Part shown: positions 32,972 to 40,030 of the stretch, one piece after another
How the letters are laid out: each line of letters starts with the position of its first letter
Position numbering within the stretch: position 1 is the stretch's first letter
From: Chloroflexota bacterium
GTDB lineage: Bacteria > Chloroflexota > Limnocylindria > Limnocylindrales > CSP1-4
Assembly: GCA_021813655.1 (NCBI GenBank)
Contig: JAKAJU010000128.1
Location: forward strand, 1-45,706
Direction: 5' to 3'
Length of the DNA: 45,706 nt
Notes under the pieces: generated by a model
Database searches by the model: none
Told to the model about the DNA's origin: nothing
The model's input: the letters and a program-made list of their open reading frames with translations, nothing else
Made by a program: the position numbers and the translations under genes

Positions 32972-33340
32972 TCAGCCCTGCGGCTGGACCGTGGACGCGT
33001 CGGACGGGGCGGCGGGCGTCTCGGCGGTCACGGCCGGCGCAGGAGCGGCGGCGACCGGCTCCGGGGCGGGAACCGCGGGTGCGGCGACGACCTGGGCGGG
33101 TGCGGCCGGCGGCGCGACCGGAGCGACGGGTGCCGCCACGGGCGCCTGGGGGGCCGGCGGGGCGGCCATCGTTGCCGTGTTCACCGTGTTGACCGTGTCG
33201 TTCACTTCCTGCGTGGCCTTGCGGAACTCGCGGATGCTCTTCCCGATGGCCGCGCCCACGTCCGGGAGCTTGCCCGGTCCGAGGATGAGGAGCGCGATCA
33301 CCAGGATGATGATCAGCTCGACGGGTCCGATGTTCGGCAT
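32972..33340 (-). CDS. tatA: Twin-arginine translocase subunit TatA with long Ala/Pro tail
   Basis: Pore-forming Tat subunit. The 122 residues start with the membrane helix ELIIILVIALLILGPGKLPD (about 8-27), where the usual FGP is LGP, then the amphipathic helix VGAAIGKSIREFRKATQEVN. From residue 58 a roughly 65-residue tail consists almost only of Ala, Pro and Val, which is longer than usual. Its promoter is the TGTGCTAGAGT element at 33415-33405, which includes the end of pyrF. Confidence 0.94.
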   Translation of the reverse strand: MPNIGPVELIIILVIALLILGPGKLPDVGAAIGKSIREFRKATQEVNDTVNTVNTATMAAPPAPQAPVAAPVAPVAPPAAPAQVVAAPAVPAPEPVAAAPAPAVTAETPAAPSDASTVQPQG

Positions 33341-33402
33341 CGTTCGTGGATCCCTCGCGGCTCGTTCGCTCGCAGCGGCTCGCCGGCCGCTCGAGAGGCG
33401 CC

Positions 33403-34263
33403 CTACTCTAGCACAGGGAGGCGGGCCGCCCACCCGGCGGCGGCCTCGGCGATCGCCACCCCGGGGTCCGCTGCGCCCGTCGCGGCGCCCGCGATCCCGC
33501 GTGAGACGTTGACGAGGAGACCCCCGCCCGGACCCGATCCGGCCGGCGGCGCCGTGGCGCGACCGTGGCGGAGCGCGGCTGCCGCGTCGCCGCCCTGCGA
33601 GCCCACCCCCGGGACGAGGAACGCGAGGCCGGGCGCGACCGCCCGGACGGCTTCCATCTCGGCGGGTGCGGTCGCCCCTACGACGAGACCGACGGTGCTC
33701 CCGGGGCCCCACCCGACGGCGCGCCGCGCGACGCGGAGGTAGAGGGCCTCCTCCGGGGCCGCGATGGCGGGGTCCGCGGCCACGCGCAGGTCCTGCAGCT
33801 CGCTTGCCCCGGGGTTCGACGTCCGGCACAGGACGTACACGAACCGGTCGACCCGCTCGAGGAGGGGTGCGATCGCCTCGGACCCGAGGTACGGGCTCGC
33901 GGTGAGAGCGTCGGCCCCGAGGACGTCGTAGAGCGCGACGGCGTGCCGAGCGGCCGTGCTGCCGATGTCGCCGCGCTTCGCGTCGGCGATGACGGGGACG
34001 TCGGCCGGGATCGCCGCGCGGATCCGTTCGAGTGCGCGCATCCCATCCGTCCCGAGCGCCTCGAAGAACGCGAGGTTCGGCTTCACCGCGGCGGCGCGCG
34101 GCATCCCCGCGTCGAGGAGGAGCCGGCAGAACGCCTCGACGCCTGCCACGTCCCCGCCGAACCCGTCGGGCAGCGACGCCGGGTCGGGATCGATCCCGAG
34201 GCAGAGCACGCTTCCGACGCGTCGTGTCCGTGCGCCGAGACGCGCGAGGAAGCCGTCGGTCAC
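33403..34263 (-). CDS. pyrF: Orotidine 5'-phosphate decarboxylase
   Basis: Last step of UMP synthesis. The 286 residues match the longer subgroup 2 of the family (about 270-290), not the short E. coli form. The catalytic block is DAKRGDIGST (94-103, with Lys96); CLGIDPDPASLP, AVKPNLAFFEALG, LVVGATAPAEM and LVPGVGSQGGD are also typical. The start is GTG in a GTGA overlap with the beta-propeller gene. No other pyrimidine gene is nearby. Confidence 0.94.
   Translation of the reverse strand: MTDGFLARLGARTRRVGSVLCLGIDPDPASLPDGFGGDVAGVEAFCRLLLDAGMPRAAAVKPNLAFFEALGTDGMRALERIRAAIPADVPVIADAKRGDIGSTAARHAVALYDVLGADALTASPYLGSEAIAPLLERVDRFVYVLCRTSNPGASELQDLRVAADPAIAAPEEALYLRVARRAVGWGPGSTVGLVVGATAPAEMEAVRAVAPGLAFLVPGVGSQGGDAAAALRHGRATAPPAGSGPGGGLLVNVSRGIAGAATGAADPGVAIAEAAAGWAARLPVLE
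33405..33415 (-). promoter_or_regulatory. Promoter TGTGCTAGAGT of tatA-tatC-rapZ-yvcK-whiA-tpiA-gpmI
   Basis: TGTGC-TAGAGT on the minus strand. The box covers the last codons of pyrF and the first base of its stop codon. Transcription would start near 33398, about 58 nt before the tatA ATG. Confidence 0.5.
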
Positions 34264-35534
34264 GGGACGGCGCTCGCCGAGGGCTCGACGGTCCCGGCCG
34301 GCGACGCGCTCGCCGCCGACACCGATGGCGCGGGCGTGGGCAGCTGGTCGGCGGGCACGAACCACGTGGCGCGGGACGCACCGTCGAGGCCCGCGAAATC
34401 GGTCAGGGGCTGGCTCTCGGACGCCTTCATCGACGCGCCCTTGCCGGTCAGGTCGACGATCCGCAGGTCGACCGCGAGGCCGTCGAGATGCATGTACACG
34501 AGCTGGTCGCCCCGCGGCGACCACGTGGGTGCCCACGAGTTGTCGTCGGTCGTCACGCGCAGGATCTCGGCGCCGGTCCTCGCGTCGAGGATCACGACGT
34601 TCGTCCCGAACGAGTCCGTGAGCGTCGCCGCGACGTACCGCCCGTCCGGGGACCAGTTCGGGCTCACGTAGCCGGGGCCTGTCACCGCCCCGAACCGCTT
34701 CTTCGCGGGGAGCCATCGCCAGATCGACGGCGCGCCGCGCGAGCCGTCGCGCGCGTTCTGGATGTAGAGGAGCGTCTTGCCGTCGGGGCTGTACGCCGGG
34801 TCCTGGTGGCCGAGCGGCGGGTTCTCGGGGACGGGGACCGGCGTGAGCTTCTCCGTCGTGAGATCGAACGTCTGCAGGACCACGTCCGAGCTCGACGGGT
34901 CCGGGAGGTCCGACACGAGCGCGATCGTCTTCCCGTCGGGAGCGGGCGCCGGCTGGAGGATGAACGCCTGCCACTCGCGGCCGCCCCCGTACTTGATGAG
35001 GCCGGAGAGGAGCGCCTCCGCGCCCGAGCCATCGGGGTGGATCCGCATGAGGATCGGATAGTCGAGGTCGTAGTACGCGGGGCGACCTTCGTTCTGGTAC
35101 AGACCGCGCTTGCTCTTGTGGGTCACGTAGTAGATCCACTGGCCATCGGCGGAGAACGCCGGGTCGGCGTCCGCGCCCGTCTTCGTCAGCTGCTTGGCGT
35201 CCGACCCGGTCTGGATCCAGAGGTTCCCCGCCTTCACGTACACGAGCGTGCCGGGGAACTGGACGCTCTTGTTCGTCTCGACGACGTTCGGCAGAGGGGT
35301 CGCGCCGGGCGGGCGGGCGGCGACACCGCTCCCGCCGCGATTGCCCGACCCGTGGCCTCCGGTCGGGAGGAACGGGATCTGCCCGGTGAAGAGCCCGAAG
35401 GTCACGAAGGCGGCGACGGCGAGCCCGATCGCCGCGAGCGCAGGGGCGAGGATCGGCCGACGGAGCCCGACGCCGTACGGGTCGCGCGCCGCGGCCGAGT
35501 CGTCGGTCCGCGGGTGCCGTCGCTGGGCGGTCAT
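34260..35534 (-). CDS. Membrane-anchored TolB-like beta-propeller protein
   Basis: A 424-residue protein with one membrane helix (about 28-50), a Gly/Arg/Pro linker, then repeated beta-propeller blades of TolB/WD40-like type. At least five blades show the signature x-SPDGK/R: FSADGQWIYYVT, APDGKTIALVS, SPDGKTLLYIQ, SPDGRYVAATL and SPRGDQLVYMHLDG. The C-terminus is a Pro/Ser/Ala tail. The propeller would lie outside the membrane; binding partners are unknown. It is coupled by ATGA to recJ upstream and by GTGA to pyrF downstream. No Pal or TolA is seen, so a true Tol system is unlikely. Confidence 0.85.
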   Translation of the reverse strand: MTAQRRHPRTDDSAAARDPYGVGLRRPILAPALAAIGLAVAAFVTFGLFTGQIPFLPTGGHGSGNRGGSGVAARPPGATPLPNVVETNKSVQFPGTLVYVKAGNLWIQTGSDAKQLTKTGADADPAFSADGQWIYYVTHKSKRGLYQNEGRPAYYDLDYPILMRIHPDGSGAEALLSGLIKYGGGREWQAFILQPAPAPDGKTIALVSDLPDPSSSDVVLQTFDLTTEKLTPVPVPENPPLGHQDPAYSPDGKTLLYIQNARDGSRGAPSIWRWLPAKKRFGAVTGPGYVSPNWSPDGRYVAATLTDSFGTNVVILDARTGAEILRVTTDDNSWAPTWSPRGDQLVYMHLDGLAVDLRIVDLTGKGASMKASESQPLTDFAGLDGASRATWFVPADQLPTPAPSVSAASASPAGTVEPSASAVP

Positions 35535-37279
35535 GCCAGCCGACCTCCGGCCCCGATCGTCGACGCCTCCACCGTCCCGGCCGGCGCGACGTCGCGCACC
35601 TCGAGCTGGAGGGAGTCGTAACCGCCGTACGTCCGGACGCCGACGCGCGCCGCGACGTCCACGCGGTCGCCCACGTGGAGCTGTGTCGCGAGGTCGTCGC
35701 GGCCGAAGGCGATCGCGTCGACGACGTCGCGTTGTCGGCGGAGGGTGAGCTGGGTATGGCCGCCGTTGGCGGCGCGCACGCGTGTCACGGTCATGTCGAG
35801 GACGGCGACCACGGGTGAGGGGTTCCCGGGGCCGGTCGGCTCGAGTACCTGGAGCTCACGTACGAGAGCGTAGTCGAGCGCGTCCGTCGGGATCGCGAGA
35901 TCGACCGCGAGCTCGGGCCGGGGATCCCGCGGCGCCGAGGCCGCGGCGATCGCCGTGAACCGCTCCACGAACTCGTCCCAGCGGTCGGCGACGAGATCGA
36001 AGCCGGCCGCGCCCGCGTGTCCGCCGTGACGCAGGAAGAGGCCGGGCCCGCACGCGACGAGGGACGAGGCAAGGTCGAGGCGGCCGGCCGATCGGCAGGA
36101 TGCGCGGACGACGCCGTCCATCCGCGCCCCGACGACGGCTGCACGGCCGTTCTCCTCCGCGAGGCGCGCCGCGACGAGGCCGACGATGCCGGGCAGCCAC
36201 GGCCCGTGGAGCGCGATCGCCGGCGCGGCGGCGAGCGCCGGATCCGCCGCGAGCGCGGCCCGAGCGTCGGCGAGCGTGGTGCGGAGGACCTCGCGGCGCA
36301 GCTCGTTCGCGGCCTCGAGCAGGTCGGCGATCGCCGCCGCCTCGTCCGGGTCGTCTGCGAGCAGGAGTGCGGCCGCCTGCTCGGCCTCGCCCACCCTGCC
36401 CGCAGCATTGAGACGCGGAGCGATCTGGAACGCCACGGTGTCGAGGTCGGCGGACTCCGGGCGGACGCCGGCGCGCGAGAGGATCGCGGCGAGCGCCGGC
36501 CGGGGGCGCTCGCGGATCGCCGCAAGCCCCAGGCGCGCGATCGCTCGGTTCTCGCCGAGGATGGGCGCCACGTCCGCGACGGTCCCGATCGTCGCGAGGT
36601 CGGCCAGATCGAGCGGGTCGGCGCTCCCCCCGAGCTCCTCGCTGAGGAGGCGCGCGACGGTGAACGCGACGCCGGATCCGGCGAGCCTCGCGTCCGGATA
36701 GGCGCTGTCGATGCGGTGGGGATTGACGAACGCGACGGCGCCCGGCACGCGGTCCGGGACGTGGTGGTGGTCCGTGACGATCACGTCGATGCCCGCCGCG
36801 CGCGCGACCTCGACCTCGTCGGGGCTGCTCGATCCGCAGTCGACCGTGATGAGCAGGGTCCTGCGCTCCGAGCGTGCGCGTTCGATCGCCGTGACGGAGA
36901 GGCCGTGGCCCTCCGCGAGCCTCGACGGGACGTATGGCGCCGCGTCGAGTCCGAGCGATCGGAGCGCGCGGACCAGGACCGCGAGTCCCGTCAGCCCGTC
37001 GGCGTCGAAGTCGCCGAAGACGAGCACGCCCTCGGCCTCGTGGACCGCTCGCCGCACGCGCGCCACGACGCGGTCGGCGTCGGGGAGGAGGTGCGGGTCG
37101 TTGAGGCCGTCCGTGGCCGGACCGAGGAACGCGTCGAGCCCTGCGGCGTCGCGTACCCCGCGACCGGCGAGGACCGTGGCGGCGGACCCGCCGATGCCGC
37201 GAGAGCGCGCGGCGTCGATGAAGGCAGCGTTCGGCGGGTCCCCGGCAGGGAGCCGCCAGCGGTACCGGGACGTGATCAT
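35531..37279 (-). CDS. recJ: Single-stranded-DNA exonuclease RecJ
   Basis: 5'-3' single-strand exonuclease in recombination and mismatch repair. The 582 residues have the DHH phosphoesterase motifs: FGDFDADGLTG (metal-binding Asps), TVDCGSSS, DVIVTDHHHVPD and the NAAGRVGEA block. The C-terminal DHHA1 region carries LRHGGHAGAAGF, then an OB-fold (DRVDVAARVGVRTYGGYDSLQLEVRD). The ATG at 37279 lies after a strong hairpin that separates it from secF. It can bind the SSB tip encoded in this window. Confidence 0.95.
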   Translation of the reverse strand: MITSRYRWRLPAGDPPNAAFIDAARSRGIGGSAATVLAGRGVRDAAGLDAFLGPATDGLNDPHLLPDADRVVARVRRAVHEAEGVLVFGDFDADGLTGLAVLVRALRSLGLDAAPYVPSRLAEGHGLSVTAIERARSERRTLLITVDCGSSSPDEVEVARAAGIDVIVTDHHHVPDRVPGAVAFVNPHRIDSAYPDARLAGSGVAFTVARLLSEELGGSADPLDLADLATIGTVADVAPILGENRAIARLGLAAIRERPRPALAAILSRAGVRPESADLDTVAFQIAPRLNAAGRVGEAEQAAALLLADDPDEAAAIADLLEAANELRREVLRTTLADARAALAADPALAAAPAIALHGPWLPGIVGLVAARLAEENGRAAVVGARMDGVVRASCRSAGRLDLASSLVACGPGLFLRHGGHAGAAGFDLVADRWDEFVERFTAIAAASAPRDPRPELAVDLAIPTDALDYALVRELQVLEPTGPGNPSPVVAVLDMTVTRVRAANGGHTQLTLRRQRDVVDAIAFGRDDLATQLHVGDRVDVAARVGVRTYGGYDSLQLEVRDVAPAGTVEASTIGAGGRLA

Positions 37280-37310
37280 GAGCCGGACCGTGCCACCCGA
37301 CGCTCGACGC

Positions 37311-37340
37311 GCGAGCCACCGGCCATCGCCGGTGGCTCGC
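37311..37340. terminator. 13-bp perfect hairpin between secF and recJ
   Basis: A perfect 13-bp stem (gcgagccaccggc and its complement) with loop CATC lies between the secF stop and the recJ start. No T-run follows on the minus strand. It likely insulates the two genes, though another RNA or protein-binding role is possible. Confidence 0.5.
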
Positions 37341-37390
37341 TGCGCGCGCGTCCGTGGGTCACGGCGCCCTGCCGCCGGAACGCGCCGGCG

Positions 37391-38575
37391 TCAGGCCGTC
37401 GCCCGTCGCGTCGTCTTCGCCGCTGCCGCGCGTTCGACTCGCCGCTTCGTGTCCCACTCCTCCCAGACGACGAGGAGCGGAGCCGCGACGAAGATCGAGG
37501 AGTACGTCCCCGAGATGATCCCGATGAGGAGCGCGAGGACGAAGTTGCGCAGCGACGGGCCCGCGAACAGCAGGAGCGCCGTCAGCGTGAAGACGACCGT
37601 CAGGCTCGTGTTGATCGACCGGCCGAGCGTCTGCATGATCGAGTGGTTGACGATGGCCGCGATCGGCTCGCCCGCGTGGCGCGCCTTGTTCTCGCGGACG
37701 CGGTCGTACACGACGATCGTGTCGTGGACGCTGAAGCCGATGACGGTGAGCATCGCCGTGATGAACAGACCGTCGATCTGCGTTCCGAAGAGGGTTCCGA
37801 GGACCGCGAAAACGCCCACCACGACGATGACGTCGTGGAGCAGCGCGATCAGCGCCGTGGCACCGAACTTGTAGTTGCGGAACCGGAACGTCATCCAGAG
37901 CATGATGCCGAGCGAGCCGAGGAGGATCAGGACGATCGCCTGCGTCGTCAGCTCCGCGCTGATGACCGGACCGATCGTCGTGAGCTCGCGGGTCGACTCG
38001 ATCGGGCCGAACTGCGCCTCGAGGGCGGTCGCGACATCGCCGAGCGGGCCGGTCGTGGGCTTCGTCGGTGCGACGGCAGCCGGGACCGACGGGAGCGGGC
38101 TCGCGGGTGCCAGGGACGGACCGGGCGCGGCGCTCGTGAGCGCGGCCGGGATCGTGGCGGACGGAGACGGGGACGCCCCGGTCGACGTCGCGACACCCGT
38201 CGATGCCGATGCGCCGGTGGAGGCGGGGACGCCCGTGGATGCCGATGCGCCCGTCGAAGCCTCCACCCCGGTCGAGGCGTCAGGCCCGCGGAGGCCCACC
38301 GGCTCGGTGCGGGCGAGGAGGAAGCCGCCATCGGTCTGGACGACGGTCGTGTCCCTGAGCCCGTTGGAGACGAAGACCGCGCGGACCTGGTCGGCCGACG
38401 GCGCCTGCTGGGCGAACTTGAACTCCCAGAGCGTGCCGCCGGTGTAGTCGATGGAGAACTGGAGCCCGACCTTGCCGCCCGTGATCGGCGTCAGCAGGAT
38501 GAAGAGCAGGCCAGGGATCGTGATCGCGAGGGAGAACGCGAAGAACCACTTCTTCCGCGCCATGATGTCAAACAC
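37391..38575 (-). CDS. secF: Protein-export membrane protein SecF with repeat insertion
   Basis: Partner of SecD that uses the proton motive force to pull exported proteins across. The 394 residues have the first helix (about 11-33), FSIDYTGGTLWEF, and a C-terminal five-helix domain with TTIGPVISAELT and SVHDTIVVYDRVRENKAR. Between residues about 97 and 175, inside the first extracytoplasmic domain, is a low-complexity Ala/Ser/Thr/Pro insertion. It holds a 12-residue repeat (ASTGASASTGVP and ASTGASASTGVA, then a partial third). Canonical SecF has only a short structured domain there. The GTG at 38575 has GGGGAGG upstream and overlaps the secD end; ATG 38563 is the alternative. Confidence 0.94.
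   Translation of the reverse strand: MFDIMARKKWFFAFSLAITIPGLLFILLTPITGGKVGLQFSIDYTGGTLWEFKFAQQAPSADQVRAVFVSNGLRDTTVVQTDGGFLLARTEPVGLRGPDASTGVEASTGASASTGVPASTGASASTGVATSTGASPSPSATIPAALTSAAPGPSLAPASPLPSVPAAVAPTKPTTGPLGDVATALEAQFGPIESTRELTTIGPVISAELTTQAIVLILLGSLGIMLWMTFRFRNYKFGATALIALLHDVIVVVGVFAVLGTLFGTQIDGLFITAMLTVIGFSVHDTIVVYDRVRENKARHAGEPIAAIVNHSIMQTLGRSINTSLTVVFTLTALLLFAGPSLRNFVLALLIGIISGTYSSIFVAAPLLVVWEEWDTKRRVERAAAAKTTRRATA
38189..38260. repeat. Imperfect 36-bp tandem repeat in secF
   Basis: Two adjacent 36-bp units identical at 29 of 36 positions, with a shorter third continuing to about 38171. They are in frame and encode the 12-residue ASTGASASTGV(P/A) repeats of SecF. Confidence 0.85.
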
Positions 38576-39962
38576 GGCCGCGCGCCTCCCCACGGACGCC
38601 GCGACCGGCAGCCGGACGCGTCAGGAAATCCTCCTCCGCGACGCCCCAGAGGCGCGCGTTTCTCGCGATGTCCGTGTGGACGACGCCGCGCAGGATCGTC
38701 CGGGTCACGGTGACCGCAGTGAACATCGACATGAGGACGCCGATGATGAGCACGAGGGCGAAGCCCTTGATCACCGAGGAGCCGAACCAGAAGAGGATCC
38801 CGGCGGTGATCAGGCTCGACACGTTCGAGTCGAGGATCGAGTTCCAGGCGCGGTTGAAGCCGGCCTCCACCGCGGCCGCGAGGCTCTTGCCGAGCCGCAG
38901 CTCCTCCTTCGTCCGCTCGAAGATCAGGATGTTCGCGTCCACCGCCATGCCGATCGAGAGGACGAAGCCGGCGATGCCGGCGAGCGTCAGCGTGACCGGG
39001 ATGAGCCTGAAGATCGCGAGCACGACGAGCGCGTAGTAGAGGAGCGCGAAGTCGGCGACGAGCCCCGGCAGTCGGTAGTAGATGATCATGAAGATGAGGA
39101 CCATCAGGATCCCGACGAGACCACCGAGAAGCGCGGCGTCGAGCGAGAACCCGGCCAGCGACGAGCTGATCGCCTGGACCGAGATCTCCTGGATCGGGAA
39201 CGGCAGGGAGCCGTAGCGCAGGATCGTCACGAGGTTGTTCATCTCGGCCGCCGTGAAGCCGCCGCCGCTGCCGCCGGTGATGATCCCCTGGCCGCCGGTG
39301 ATCGGGCTCTGGATGTACGGCGCCGACACGACCGTGCCGTCGAGCACGATCGCGAAGAAGTTCCCGACGTTCTTCGTCGTGTAGTCGGCGAAGAGCTTCG
39401 AGCCCTGGTCCTTCAGCGAGAACTGGACCGCGCGGCCCCCCGTGGAGTCGGTGCCCGGGTTCGCGCTGGAGATCTGGTCGCCCGAGAAGAGCGCGCTCGG
39501 CGCCGGCGTCGGGAGCGGTTCGTTCGCGGTCGCCCGCTCGGGCCCGGGGTTCGTGTTCGTGCCGAAGCGGTCCGTGGGCAGCGGGACGAAGTCGAGCCGG
39601 CCGGTGGAGCCGACGAGCTTCCGGATCGAGTCCGGGTCGCTGACCCCGGGGATCTCGACGACGATCCGGTCGGTCCCCTGCGTCTGCACGACCGGCTCGG
39701 AGACGCCCGTCGCGTTCACGCGGCGCTCGACGATGTCCTTGATCGTGTTCAGGTCCGCCGAGCTCGGCGACTTCCCGCCGGCGGGCAGGGCCTGGTAGAC
39801 GACCCGGAGGCCGCCCTGGAGGTCGAGGCCGAGCTTGGTCTCGACGGTCCGCGTCCCGCCGCTGGGATCCCCGAGCGCGGGCAGCTGGAGGCCCGGCCAG
39901 AAATCGATGAAGAGGGCGAGCACGCCGACGATGACGATGATGAACGGGGTGATTCTGCGCAT
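38568..39962 (-). CDS. secD: Protein-export membrane protein SecD
   Basis: Large extracytoplasmic-domain partner of SecF in protein export. The 464 residues start with a membrane helix (about 5-20), then KLGLDLQGGLRVVYQ, a periplasmic domain with RIVVEIPGV and GRAVQFSL, and the C-terminal five-helix region with GMAVDANILIFERTKEELRLGKS. A Pro/Ala/Ser-rich stretch (about 140-175) sits inside the periplasmic part, milder than in SecF. A TAGCAT box lies 9 nt before the ATG. It is followed by the overlapping secF; YajC is not in the window. Confidence 0.96.
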   Translation of the reverse strand: MRRITPFIIVIVGVLALFIDFWPGLQLPALGDPSGGTRTVETKLGLDLQGGLRVVYQALPAGGKSPSSADLNTIKDIVERRVNATGVSEPVVQTQGTDRIVVEIPGVSDPDSIRKLVGSTGRLDFVPLPTDRFGTNTNPGPERATANEPLPTPAPSALFSGDQISSANPGTDSTGGRAVQFSLKDQGSKLFADYTTKNVGNFFAIVLDGTVVSAPYIQSPITGGQGIITGGSGGGFTAAEMNNLVTILRYGSLPFPIQEISVQAISSSLAGFSLDAALLGGLVGILMVLIFMIIYYRLPGLVADFALLYYALVVLAIFRLIPVTLTLAGIAGFVLSIGMAVDANILIFERTKEELRLGKSLAAAVEAGFNRAWNSILDSNVSSLITAGILFWFGSSVIKGFALVLIIGVLMSMFTAVTVTRTILRGVVHTDIARNARLWGVAEEDFLTRPAAGRGVRGEARGRV

Positions 39963-39971
39963 CGGCCGGGG

Positions 39972-39977
39972 ATGCTA
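39972..39977 (-). promoter_or_regulatory. -10 box TAGCAT of secD-secF
   Basis: TAGCAT preceded by GGTG on the minus strand, 9 nt before the secD ATG. A nearly leaderless transcript is implied. Confidence 0.5.
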
Positions 39978-40030
39978 CACCATCGGCGGCCCGGCCGCCG
40001 GACGTCCGCAGCGCCGAGCCCGTGCCGGAC

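Noticed and set aside
34260-35534. TolB of a Tol-Pal system
   Set aside because: The protein is anchored by an N-terminal helix and no tolA, tolQ, tolR or pal is present; a generic beta-propeller is the safer call.
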